Source: Phialocephala subalpina
Lineage: Eukaryota; Ascomycota; Leotiomycetes; Helotiales; Mollisiaceae
Assembly (NCBI GenBank): GCA_900073065.1
Contig: FJOG01000016.1
Coordinates: 1,038,461 to 1,102,460, forward strand
Direction: 5' to 3'
DNA length: 64,000 nt
Both the position numbers and the translations under genes were made by a program. The notes under the pieces were generated by a model. It was not told where the DNA came from and searched no databases. It worked only from the letters and a program-made list of their open reading frames with translations. Positions 24,454 through 35,613 of this stretch are shown here, one piece after another (position 1 is the first letter of the stretch; every line of letters begins with the position of its first letter).

Positions 24454-25679
24454 TCACCCCGAAGCTTCAGCAATTGCAGCCTCTGTCGACCTATACTGCA
24501 ACTTTGCTCTCATGAGACGATACTCTCGCTGCACCACCGGCTCATACTTCACCGGATTTTCCTTGCTCGAACACTCCTTCATGCATTCAATCACGGCATC
24601 GATATCCGGACTCACGAAATAAGGTATCGAATATCTAGCCCTCGTCATCCTCTCTTCGCCTGAGAAGCGATCTGCAGCTGGAGGTAGCGTCACCCTATGC
24701 AACGTCGACTTTAGATAATCTGCATTCTGTCAGCCTCATTTCTCTCTTCCTCCCCTTTCATGCGTACCATTACTCTCGCTGCACCACCGGCTCATACTTC
24801 ACCGGATTTTCCTTGCTCGAACACTCCTTCATGCATTCAATCACGGCATCGATATCCGGACTCACGAAATAAGGTATCGAATATCTAGCCCTCGTCATCC
24901 TCTCTTCGCCTGAGAAGCGATCTGCAGCTGGAGGTAGCGTCACCCTATGCAACGTCGACTTTAGATAATCTGCATTCTGTCAGCCTCATTTCTCTCTTCC
25001 TCCCCTTTCATGCGTACCATTACGAAAGAAGGGTCGGAGAGTCCCATTCCTGATGAGAGTTAGAATGTGAGTAAGGAGGAAGGGAAGGGTGGTTTGGCTT
25101 ACCTAGACCGATGGCTTTGAGGATTTCGAGGGAGGCGGAATTGCAAGTCCAGTAGAATTTTGTCATGAATTCGTGGAAGCCGGGGAGGATGTGGGAGGGG
25201 AGCCAGACGTTTGGTTGTTCGGGGTTGGATTCTGAGCCTATTTCATAGCTTTCCTGTTCCTTTGTTCAGTATATAAAATGATTGGGCAAGGTGGGGTGGT
25301 TTACCTTACAATCCGTGACAGCCCTCAACTGTTCCCCAACCTCAACATCCTCACTAATAACCTGACTCACTTTCTCCAACCCCGGCCAGCTGTACCCTCT
25401 ATGCACAGTCGGTCCATCTGGATGCGGCGCCAGCATCTTCTCTTCTGTCTTCAGGTCGAAAAGCTTTTTTGACCAAGCGAATGCTTCGTCCAACAGCTCG
25501 ATAGGAACGCCATGGTTGATGATTGAGACGAATCCGACGTTGTGGCATGCGTCTGCGAGGTCTTTGGCGATGGAGAGACGAGCTTCTGGTGTGGTGTTTG
25601 GTGAAGACCAGGACGAGAAATCGATGATGGGGATGTTGACTGATGAGGTTTTCTCGTTCTCTGTTTCTATCAAGCCCAT
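24454..25679 (-). pseudogene. 2-oxoglutarate/Fe(II) oxygenase (IPNS-like) gene with core deleted and 3' end duplicated
   Basis: Exon 1 (25679-25305) encodes the N-terminal domain of this family (IPIIDFSSW, VGFVSIINHGVP, HRGYSWPGLEKVSQ). Exon 2 (25253-25103) and the start of exon 3 (from 25049, GMGLSDPSF) follow with good splice sites. The reading then passes within about 10 bp into what looks like a truncated intron. The C-terminal exon follows (STLHRVTLPP, ARYSIPYFVSP). The central 110 or so residues expected here, with the iron-binding His-x-Asp pair, are absent. Reading through or splicing both reach an early stop. The C-terminal exon is present twice as a 250-bp tandem copy. Intact relatives include thymine-7-hydroxylase-like and flavonol-synthase-like enzymes. 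The protein cannot be catalytic as it stands, unless the assembly is wrong here. Confidence 0.8.
24521..25020. repeat. Perfect 250-bp tandem duplication
   Basis: Bases 24521-24770 and 24771-25020 appear identical over the whole 250-bp unit, each starting TACTCTCGCTGCACC and ending CCTTTCATGCGTACCAT. The unit holds the C-terminal exon of the oxygenase relic plus the start of the intron before it. The lack of differences implies a very recent event or an assembly duplication. Confidence 0.95.
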
Positions 25680-25887
25680 TTTGTTGTTATCGTAATGCCT
25701 TTTCTTCGGTCGGACTTCCTGCCCTGTCTACTTTTATTTCTCTCGACGTTGAATACGAACTTTAGGTACCAAACATCAAAGAACTTGATATTCTCTCTCC
25801 CGTTAATCCCATCAGCTGATATCTGAGATCGGCCGAGCTTTGTTGTCGTCGTCTCCAATAAGGTGGGACGAGGTTCGAATGGAGTTC

Positions 25888-25968
25888 AAAGTTGGGCGAT
25901 CGTCGGGTTCCTTCCCGCTGGCAATCCGATATTCCTTCCCCTCATCTTCCATCCCACTCTCGACTCGA
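25888..25968 (+). repeat. Left copy of direct repeat flanking the NLR gene
   Basis: This 81-bp segment starts AAAGTTGGGCGATCGTCGG and ends CATCCCACTCTCGACTCGA. It matches 30718-30805 in the same orientation with a few substitutions and a 7-bp length difference. It lies in the promoter side of the oxygenase relic. Confidence 0.85.
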
Positions 25969-26327
25969 ATTTTATTTAATAATTATTACTATTTTATTTC
26001 TAAATAATTACTGGTTTTTTAAAAAAATTTTTAATTATATTCTTAATTTGAATCAGGAAAGCTCGCTTGGACTTCACGGCTTTCCGTAGCCTGCAGTTGT
26101 TGCAAGCGCAATCACACCCTTTTTATTAAGGCAGTGCATGCAGGCAGCCAATCATTATCTCTAATCAACAACTCCGCACAAGCTTCGAGGACACATTCCC
26201 AGCCAATCGAACGGCCCCGGAATTTCAGCCGAGCACAGCGCGAGGCTCAAAATGCCAACCCCATGGAGGAAGCTCTCCTCAACAAATCCAAACCAAATGA
26301 TCTCGAGCTCTTCGCCAAATCCCACGC
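25969..26327. other. AT-rich leader of the NLR gene
   Basis: The first ~90 bp after the left repeat are strongly AT-rich, with runs such as TTTTTTAAAAAAATTTTTAA near 26020. Then comes an ordinary-composition 5' region of the NLR. A short frame starting at ATG 26263 is not in phase with the NLR. Confidence 0.5.
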
Positions 26328-29300
26328 ATGTCGAAAAAGTTTAGCTCGAAAACACTTGGTCGCGTCTTTGGCCGGCAGCAGTCCACCGTCGGAGAATCGA
26401 GCGCTGGGGAGAGAGCACTAGGAAGCGCGGGTCCAACGATCAGGTTAGGCACAGCTTCAGCCGCGCAACAAACAGTCGATTTGTATTCCACGGAAGGAGA
26501 CACCGGCATAAGGGTTATAGCTGATCCAACCGATGCTACTCTTGAGTATGATCCAAAGTCTAGCTGCTGTGAAGATTATTTCTAACCTGTGTCCCAAATA
26601 GCATCGTTTTCGTGCATGGCCTTACTGGCAACCGCGACAAGACATGGACCCACTCGAACGGAGTCTTCTGGCCGCAGGAGATAGCAGAAGATATACCAAC
26701 CGCACGTATTATGACCTTTGGTTATGATGCGGACGTCGTCAAATTGTGGGGCATAGCGGGCAGCAATACTCTTAGAAATCATGGGAAGAACTTGGCGTTT
26801 GATATATCGGATCAACGAAGAGGACATAGGGAGCGACCTATCATTTTCATCGCCCATAGCCTAGGGGGTCTAGTCTGCGAACAAGCACTCTTGATCTGTG
26901 GAGAAGGCGACCCAAACCTCAAGAAAGTCTTTCAATATACTCAAGGCATTATATTCATGGGCACACCACATGGCGGATCAGGCTTAGCAACGCTAGGATA
27001 CACGTTTTCGAAGTATCTAAAAGTCGTCCGCCACACAAATCCGGCAATTATAGGAGTCCTTCAGCAGAAATCAGAGTTATTGACTGCCGTGCAGCAGCAA
27101 TTTCAGCAATTGCTCAATAAACCTGAGATTAATATCAGCATATATTGCTTTTTCGAGGAGAAGCCTATTGTCGGCGTCGGGATTATTGTTTCAGAGCAGT
27201 CGGCTGTGCTAAACCAGTACCCCAATCAGAGTATTGGTGCAAATCATATGGACATGACGAAGTTTAGTGGAAGGAACGACGTGGGTTATCAAAGGGTCTT
27301 GAATAGGCTACGTGATTTGATGGAATCAATGAAATCAAACCCAGTAACCAACATAAGTCAAGAGGGGCCTTTGATTGAGAGTGATCCGAACCAAGCACAG
27401 ATTGGAAATGCCGAACTTGCCAGTTGTGTTCTTGAGCGAGGAACTCCTCCAACTCAGACATTCAGCAACGCTGGCTCTGGAACAGGAACTGGCATTGGGA
27501 GTCAAAATGTACAAGGGGGTTTCCATATACGTACGTAAATCTTATAGCAGCTTTATATGAATAGCTAATAATATTCTTATGTCACGTAGATCATGGAAGT
27601 CATTTGGACTTTGAGAAAGGGAACAAATGCCACCAGCTTCTCAGAACTTCAGAATACGAGCGGCATAAGGAGAGAAACCCATGCTCTATCAAGGGCACGT
27701 GCCAGTGGTTTTTGAAGCACAAAACTTATGTTACATGGCGGGATAGCCTCACCTCAAGTCTCCTCTGGGTTTCTGCAGATCCAGGGTGCGGTAAATCTGT
27801 GTTATCCAAATCCCTCGCGGATAAAGAATTGCAAGCAACCAAAAATCGAACCATTTGTTACTTCTTCTTTAAGGACGACAACGAGGACCAAAAGACCGCT
27901 ACGAATGCTTTATGTGCTTTACTCCATCAGCTTTTTGACCGCAAACCCGAACTTCTTAGCCATGCTATAGAAGTTTATAATCAGAATGGAAACAGTTTCA
28001 CCGGAAACGTAGACCTATTATGGGGTATTCTTATAGCGGCCGCCGCAGACCCAAAAGCTGGAGAAATTATCTGCATTTTGGATGCCCTCGACGAATGCAA
28101 ACAATCAGAGCTCAAATACTTGCTTCGAAAAGTATGCGCGTTTTACGAAGGCCATCCTCGTGTTTCAGACAATACAACACTGAAGTTTCTTGTAACTAGC
28201 CGACCATTGCAGCACATAGCAGACGAATTTAACGACATCACTCAAAAGCTACCTACGATCCGTCTGGCAGGCGAGGAAGATACAGATCAAATTAAGCTTG
28301 AAATTGATCTTGTTATTAAAGCTGAACTTGAAGCACTTCAACAACAACGGGGTCTTGATTTAGAGGCTATTTCTCGTTTACGGCAAGAACTCACTAAGTT
28401 CGAACACCGGACGTACCTGTGGCTCAAATTAGTCTTTGAGCTGATCCGTAACAATATCGATTCTCCCACGAAGAAAGGCCGGCAGAAAATCTTTGGTTCA
28501 ATACCGGATTCTGTTAACGCAGCGTACACGGCCATTCTCAACCAAAGCACAGACAAGAAACAGGCTAGAAAGCTCTTGCAGATTATTTGTACCGCGACCA
28601 GGCCATTGTCTGTAAAGGAAATGAGCATCGCGATATCGATTGAGCCGGAAGATAAGACACTTAAAGACCTAGAAATCCAATCCGAGGAGTTCTCCAAGAA
28701 CTTGATCAGAAACCTCTGTGGTCTCTTTGTGAGCGTCATCGACGGATGCGTCTACTTGCTCCATCAAACAGCTAAAGAGTTCTTGATAGGACAAAAAGAA
28801 ATTTCTCAACCGATGGCTGCTTCCGACTGGATTTGGAAGCATTCACTATCCGTGAAAGACTCGAACTTCGTTTTCGCCCATATTTGTGTCTGGTATCTCC
28901 GGTTAGAAGGATTTTCCCTCGAATACCAATATGCAACCCTTTCTGAGACTGTCGCCAAATTCGCTGGTACGTATACTTTTCTTGAGTATGCTGCACTGAA
29001 TTGGGCTGTTCACTTCCGCGAAGCTACGATACCGATGGACCATATTTCGATAGCATTGGCCTTGGACATCTGTAACCCTGAAGCATACCCATATAAAATC
29101 TGGAGTCTAGTGTTTTGGCGAAGCGTTGGATATACGTATTGTGAGCCGCCTACGAAGTTCAGTAGTCTCCATCTTGCTTCATTATTCGGGCTTCAAGGAG
29201 TCGTAGGCCGGCTGCTCGTGACCCAGGGGATCGACGTCAACGCAGCAGATTCTGGCGGCCGGACACCACTCTCGGAAGCTATCTGTGCAGGGCACGACAC

Positions 29301-30276
29301 CGTCGTAGGCCAGCTGCTCGGGGTCCCGGGGATCGACGTTAATGCAGCGGATTCTGACGGTGAGACACCGCTCTATGTAGCGGCCGAGAGAGGGTACGCC
29401 GCCATCGTGAGCCGGCTACTCGCGACCCCAGGAATCGACGTCAACGCAGCAATGCCTAGCGGCCGGACGCCACTCATACAGGCTACCTTTAATGGACACG
29501 CCCTCGTCGTAGGCCAGCTGCTTGCGGCGCCGGGGATCAACATTAACGCGATGGGCGAGGTCGGTAGGACGGCGCTCTGGCTTTTAGCAGCCGTTCAAGG
29601 GATCGACATCGTCAAGATACTCATCGAGAAAGGGGTCGATGTCGAGTTAACAAATAATTCCGGCCAAACCTCACTATCATGGGCTGCCAGCCGCGGGCAG
29701 GAGGCAGATGTCAAGCTCCTGCTTACAAAAGACAGCGTTGAACCAGATTCAAAGGATAGAATTGGTCGGACGCCTTTATCGTACGCGGCCAAGAATGGAA
29801 ATAAAGCCATTGTTGAACTCCTAATCGCCACGAACCGAGTTAACGTTGATTCAAAGGACTATTACGGTTCGACACCATTATCAATCGCGGCAAGGATGGG
29901 ACACAAAGACGTCGTCGCGTTTCTCGTAACCAAAGGTCGCAACTCGAACGTTAAAGACACTTTCGGCCGAACACCTTTGTGGTGGGCAAGAAGGAAAGGA
30001 TGTCCCGAAATCGCCGACCTCCTTGAAACGTATAAAGGGAATAACATAACTATTCGAGAGGACGAATTGCCTATTTCAACGGTCTCAGTCCTTTATAATC
30101 AAGACTTTAGATGTTGCGATGTTTGCGTTTTAAATATTTCGGATAGAGACACCTATTACCATTGCAAGGTTTGCTGTAATGGGGATTTTGATATCTGTAC
30201 GGAGTGTTTTGCGATGAAGGCTCATTGTCTCGATGAATCTCATGTATTAGTTAAGCGAGAACAAGGGAGCGTCTAG
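26328..30276 (+). CDS. NLR protein: alpha/beta-hydrolase, NACHT, ankyrin repeats, ZZ zinc finger
   Basis: Three exons (26328-26545, 26602-27530, 27590-30276) give 1277 residues in phase, with introns of 56 and 59 bp. Residues 74-290 form a lipase/esterase-like domain of the SesB/DUF676 type, with VHGLTGNRDKTW and the nucleophile elbow AHSLGG. The NACHT NTPase follows: P-loop DPGCGKSVLSKS near 445 and Walker B ICILDALDEC near 546. Nine ankyrin repeats occupy about 905-1200; repeats 2-4 are almost identical in their GIDVNAA segments. The C-terminus (about 1224-1270) has CDVC, CKVC and CTEC pairs and closing histidines, a ZZ-type zinc finger. Such STAND proteins act in non-self recognition and programmed cell death in fungi. 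The start is the first ATG in phase with the esterase. The gene sits between direct repeats, as if inserted. Confidence 0.93.
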
Positions 30277-31243
30277 TAATAAATAGTGAGGTGTAGATTA
30301 GGGGGTAGGGGATTTGAGCGAGGCACTCTGCTTGGTAGAATACCTGAATACAAGAAAATAATCAGATAGGCCTCAAAATTGTTCCCGCAGCATTCTCCGA
30401 TCACAAATCTGATCTATTGCGAAGAATAATTCTAGATTTTTACTCAAAAAGCTGTCTATGAAAGTATGGCAACGAATTTCGAGTGCAAGGAGAAAGAGTA
30501 TCAAGGTGCAAAGGCAAAAATATGATTTTCTATACAGTCACTAGCGAAATCGGCTTCCGCCCTGAACACTCACAGAAATTAAACTTGTCAACTCTCCTGA
30601 TGCTATTGCTATTATGGCCAGTTGCTTTTATCCCCGCGTTTGCCGAATTTCTGCCTAAGAATTGAATTTCCGGCCAGCTGGCTGCCACCAAAGCGGGTGA
30701 CGGTACGATCTGGGATGAAAGTTGGGCGATCGTCGGTTCCTTCCCGCTGCCAATCCGACGTTCGTTCCCCCCTTATCTAACCTTACCATCCCACTCTCGA
30801 CTCGATCGCGCAACCACCCCATCCCGAACCTTCAAAACATCACTTCCTCTCAATTCCGTGTAACACGATTCGTCAACGCTACGAAACTTAGAATTTTCCA
30901 CATGAGGCTCTTGTCTCGTCGCTCGATGCATGCTGACTGATCGCCCAGCTTACGATGGTTATCGGGATCTTATTAAGACCCGGGCCCCTTGTCAACGCCA
31001 CGGGGTTGACCTTCTCCCCATACGATCTCTTTCTGGAGTGTGCATGAGTAGTCCCTTGCTTATCTTTATCTTGATACCAATATCGAGGACTTTATCCGCC
31101 GCTGTCTCTATATTGATAAAGAGCAACGAGTTGCTGGGTGATGAAAAAAGTTGTGGTTTTCACGTAACTCGTACGATACGATCTTACATCGAAAGAGCTG
31201 GTGAGAATATCTGAGTCATCGGCCGTGGCGCACGAGAAAAAAG
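30277..31243. other. Intergenic: NLR 3' flank and permease promoter
   Basis: Apart from the right repeat copy, no gene is visible. A 94-codon plus frame at 30930-31214 has a hydrophobic stretch but no homology or splice connection to the permease, so it is not called. Confidence 0.45.
30718..30805 (+). repeat. Right copy of direct repeat flanking the NLR gene
   Basis: This 88-bp segment starts AAAGTTGGGCGATCGTCGG and ends CATCCCACTCTCGACTCGA, like 25888-25968. It lies about 440 bp upstream of the permease start. The 4.75 kb between the copies contains the NLR and little else. Confidence 0.85.
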
Positions 31244-33287
31244 ATGGTATCATCGAAGATGAAGGAGAAAGTGAAGATTTGGGCGAGGAGGTTGGAGTGT
31301 CCGGTTGATGATGATGCGAATTATGAGAATACATACGTTTGTCCCTCTTTCTTTGGAGTTAAGGATGTGGACTGATGATAGCAGTGGTGCAATCGAGATT
31401 TAATTCCTATTCCAGAAGATAGAAGGACTTGGACATGGCAAGGTTTTGCGGGATATTGGATCATCACTGGTATGCCTAAATGATTTTGATGCGGTGAGAG
31501 GAGAGAGAAGCTGATGAGAACAGGTGCGAATAATTCGGCGTGGACGGCAGGTTCGACAATGCTTTCTCTCGGCTTGAGTGTACCACAGGCTATGGGAGTC
31601 ATTGTGGGGTCATCGTTGATCATTTCGATGATTGCTGTTGTTGCAGGATGGATGGGCTCTCATGATTATCTTGGCTTCACTGTCATGTCCAGAGCGTGAG
31701 TTGATATGCGGAGCTCTCGTCTCAGCACGAGACTGACATTGGTCAGATCATGGGGTATGATTGGTGGGTTCTGGCCTGTATTGAATAGAATCGTCACAGC
31801 ATGTATCTGGTAGGTCTCTGCTATCTCAATGAGAAAATGGAGTGCTAACATGGGGCCAGGATGGGTGTACAGACTTACTGGGGAGGTCAAGCCGTCAAAA
31901 TTATCCTCGGAGCTGTCATTGGACCCAAATACGCGTTCATGAAAAACACACTCCCGCTTTCTGCAAACGTCGACACTTGCAGCCTCGTCAGCTTCTTCAT
32001 ATTTCTGGCAATCTTTGCCCCGATGCTCATGATCCCGCCAGAGAAGCTTCAACTTCCTCTCAAGGTACAACCCGTCACTCTCACAGAAACAATGACATGC
32101 TGATTTATGTTAGATCGCATTTGTTATGATCGTTTGTAACATCTTTGGCATGCTGATCTGGTCAGTGAGGACTGCACATGGAGCTGGTGAGCTCTTCCAC
32201 GCACCATCGACCGAGTCAGGAAGCACACTTAGCTGGAATGTCGTCTATGGTATCCAGGCCATACTTGGACTTTGGAGTGGAGGAATTGTTGGTCAATCAG
32301 GCATGAATTCATCCCCTAGACCGAAGCCTAAGCTTTTCTGACCTCGAATGCAGACTGGACCCGTTATGCCAAGACACAGAATGCCTCCATCTTCGGCCAA
32401 GGAGTTACCTGTCCTCTGACCATCATCATTACTGCTCTTTGCGGCGTTATCATCACTTCGGCTTCTGCTACCATCTATGGTAAATACTTCTGGAACCCAT
32501 TCGAGCTCCTTCTTCACATTCAATCAGTCTCCATGTCACCAGGAGCACGTGCCGGAACATTCTTTGCTGGATTGTGCTTCCTCGCTTCCCAAATGGCGCT
32601 TTGCATCGTCCTCAACGCAATGTCGACAGGAATGGATATGGCTGCTCTCTGCCCGAGATGGATCAACATCAGACGAGGATGCTACATTCTGACAATCATC
32701 GCGATCGCGATTTGTCCCTGGAACTTCGTCAACACTGTCACGACATTCATCAATGTGCTGTCCGGGTGGTCTATCTTCTTATCTGGCATGACCGGAATTC
32801 TTATCTTTGACTACTTTCTCGTCAGAGGAGCACAACTGCATACCGGAGATCTGTACAAGGGAAACAAATCATCAGCGTATTGGTACACCGCTGGTTTCAA
32901 TTGGCGAGCTATAGTGTCATGGATCATGGGCATCTGGCCTCTGCTACGTAAGTCACCTCTGAAACCCGTCCTAATTCCCTTGACTTATTCACGTGAACAG
33001 CTGGATTCATTCGTCGCATTCGAGGTGTAAGTGACGGCAATGGCTGGGACCACGTCTATGATCTCAGCTACTTCTTCGGCTTTTTCGTATCAGGATCTCT
33101 TCATTGGGTATTACACACTGCTTTCCCAGCAATGAAGCAGACTGGCTCTTCGCCATTCGAGATGGAGTTGCATAGAACACGACCTTCTCATCTTCAGGGT
33201 TTGCAATCGGAGGGGTATGTGGAAAGTACAGCAAGTCAGGAGTATGAAATTGTTTCGGTAGGGAAGGAGAAGGATACCAATGTTTGA
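31244..33287 (+). CDS. NCS1-family permease (purine/cytosine/uracil type)
   Basis: Eight exons (31244-31336, 31385-31469, 31524-31695, 31747-31809, 31860-32064, 32114-32300, 32354-32947, 33001-33287) give 561 residues, all phases consistent. NCS1 signatures: NRDLIPIPEDRRTWTWQ at the N-terminus, NNSAWTAGSTMLSLGLS after helix 1, SWGMIGGFWPVLNRIV, TYWGGQA, GQSDWTRYA and ICPWNFVN. About twelve membrane helices are expected. These proteins import uracil, allantoin, cytosine, purines or related compounds with a cation across the plasma membrane; the substrate cannot be chosen here. Six of the seven introns are 48-54 bp with GT-AG ends. The sixth fits best as a GC-AG intron starting at 32301; a GT donor at 32292 would also keep phase but delete Gly-Gln-Ser of the conserved motif. 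Convergent with the next gene, 70 bp apart. Confidence 0.92.
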
Positions 33288-33357
33288 TTTGTATCGAGGT
33301 AAGACGATGATATCCATACTCTAATCATAGACATTCCAATCTACTAGCGTCTCTTAA

Positions 33358-34710
33358 TCACTTCCCCTCCTTCAAGAACTTCTCATACCTCGCGTAGATC
33401 TCCTTCTCAAACAAAACCTGGAAATTTCCACTCTTAAAATCACCAAACGGAATCACATTCCCAGCATACATGCACGCTAGACCCGCCTCCCTATCAATTG
33501 TCCAGATCAAGTTTGGCAATCCACTCCAACAGAGTGTCCCCTTCTTCTTCCCAGTTTCAGCGTCTTGATCCCACAACATCCCTCCGATACCCCATTGCAT
33601 CTTCGTTCCTGCAGGTGGGATCGAAAACGCCCCTTGCAAGAAAGGTACTCCGATGTAGTCCATCCAAGCTTTCAGTGGTCCAGCAGACAGCTGAGGCTTG
33701 AACATCTCACCAATCGTTTCCCACTTAAGCAGTTTCCCATCATTCGCCAAAATCGAATGCATAATCTTCAAATACTCCACCGGACTTCCCACCGCACCTC
33801 CACCCCCAGCCTCATACTTCGTCGGATCCTCATAAATAATCTCATCGCTCCACTCCACCTTTCCCGCCTCCCGCTGCGGCATCCCGTATTTTGCCCCCTC
33901 TGGCCCGTTCCTACTCGTCATTTTTACCAGATTCTTCTTGACATCTGGTTTTAGATCTTGATGGAAGGTCAAATTCTTGATTCCGAGTGGTGTCCAGATG
34001 TTTTTCTCCATGAAGTTTTCCAAAGTGGTGTTGTTTAGACGAGCGGCTAGTTCGCCTACCCAGTCGAGGGAGACGCCGTAGGACCAGCTGGTGCCGGGTT
34101 CGTACATGAGTGGGATGGTGATGTTGTGGAGGAGGGATTGTTGGACATCGCCGGCGTAAGGGGGGTGGCCCATGGCTTTTCGCCATTTGGGATAGATGGG
34201 GTGCATGGCGTCGTGGCCGAGGCCGGAGGTGTGGGTTAGGAGATGCCTGGCAACCGCGTTAGCTAATATATCGACTCAGGTAGTAAATGATGAACATACC
34301 GGACGGTAATAGCTGTCTTGGCGGCCTCGTAGATAGGCTCTCCGTTCTCACCCTCCGTGAAGCCAGTCAAGATCTTCGGATCCTTGAGCTCATGCAGCAC
34401 ACCCGAAACTTCATCGTCGAGTCCGATTTGTCCTCGCTCAACGCATTGCAGTGCGGCGATGGTGGTCATGAGTTTGGTGCATGATGCTAAAATCATGGTG
34501 GCTTTTAAATCTAAGGGTTTGGTGGGAGTCGCGGGCCCGAAGGCCTTTTGGTATTGGAATTTGCCTGGGTTAGGTGTGAGTGGGATAACTTCAAAAGAGG
34601 AAGGTAGGAGGGGAGGATGAGGTACCATCGGAGGAAGTTGCTAGGAGGATGGTGCCTGGAATTTCTCGAGCTGCTGTCGCTGCCTCGAACTTTTCTTCAA
34701 GAGTTGACAT
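33358..34710 (-). CDS. Serine beta-lactamase-fold hydrolase/transesterase (class C-like)
   Basis: Three exons (34710-34626, 34564-34300, 34246-33358) give 412 residues in phase, with introns of 61 and 53 bp. The catalytic S-x-x-K motif is ASCTKL with Ser56 and Lys59. The following LQCVERGQIGLDDEV and HLLTHTSGLGHDAM are typical of the fungal beta-lactamase/transpeptidase family that includes LovD-like acyltransferases and esterases. The Tyr motif is SYGVSLDW. The C-terminal part has WGIGGMLWDQD and CWSGLPNLIWTIDREAG. There is no signal peptide, so it is probably intracellular. In fungi such proteins hydrolyse esters or transfer acyl groups; neither role can be assigned. It starts with MSTLEEKFEAA at the first ATG in frame. 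Confidence 0.9.
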
Positions 34711-35613
34711 TTTGGGTGTCTGGCGATGGTCTGATGAGACGGATGCGGGGTAATTCTCCGCGAGGTGCCGCTGTCTTCAAACCGAAGGAGATGTCGTCTA
34801 CTCTCTGACTTGTGAGATGAGAAGCTGGAGAGATTCAGAAGAAAGATAGTAGCAAACAATTGCGTTTATATAGAAGGACTGAGAGTCGGGACGTGCATCA
34901 TTCCGAAGTGGATCAGCAGTTCGTGCTACCCCCTTAAAAGCTTACCGAGGGGTAGCTAGGATCCAAAACAACCGAGGCGTGAAATGCAATTGGTGACTCC
35001 GAATTCCTACCAATTTCTGACATTACGAAAGCAATATTGGAGCAGTTCTATAGAAAAGGTATAAAAGGGAACCAATTGGTATCGATGTGGACAATATTGG
35101 GATATGCATGGTAAATCGTGGTGAGGCTTCGGGTGACTCAACCTTACATGAGCTACCTGTTTTCCGAAACTCCGATCGCAACACCGCTTCTGCAGTATAT
35201 ATTGGCGGCTCAATTTCACTCCATTCTTTGTCAATGGGCATGGAGACCACGGTCAAAACCATACTTACTGATAAATCCAAGCGGGCACCTCGCCGCAGAG
35301 TCCTCCAGCTTACAAATGAAGCGGATATGCGGCCGTGTGGCCCATCTCGGACCTATGAGCCAGTGATATTGATTGCGAGCAGAATTAAGCTCATGGAACT
35401 TTACGACAGCTGATGGAACTTCATCCGGATCAAAACCACATTAAGAATACGAACCAGCCGGGTTTTGAATCACGGCTCCGTGGCCAAGAAGCCCAATGCC
35501 ATGGGTCTATCTAAAATACTTAAGAGCCGTTGACTCCTCAAGTAGGAAGCTGATGAACCCTAATTTCGAATCAGCTGCGTTTGACAATGGGATTGTAACG
35601 TGAAGCGGTTCGC
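34711..35613. other. Intergenic, no gene seen
   Basis: About 900 bp between two minus-strand genes. Frames on both strands overlap each other (for example 35087-35413) and show no recognisable protein. It should include the hydrolase promoter and the receptor terminator. Confidence 0.45.

Noticed and set aside
25975..26060. AT-rich block as RIP-mutated transposon
   Set aside because: It is under 100 bp, has no transposon-like coding remnant, and the flanks have normal composition.
30930..31214. 94-codon frame as a 5' exon of the permease
   Set aside because: It does not continue in phase into the permease, whose own ATG at 31244 gives the expected N-terminus.
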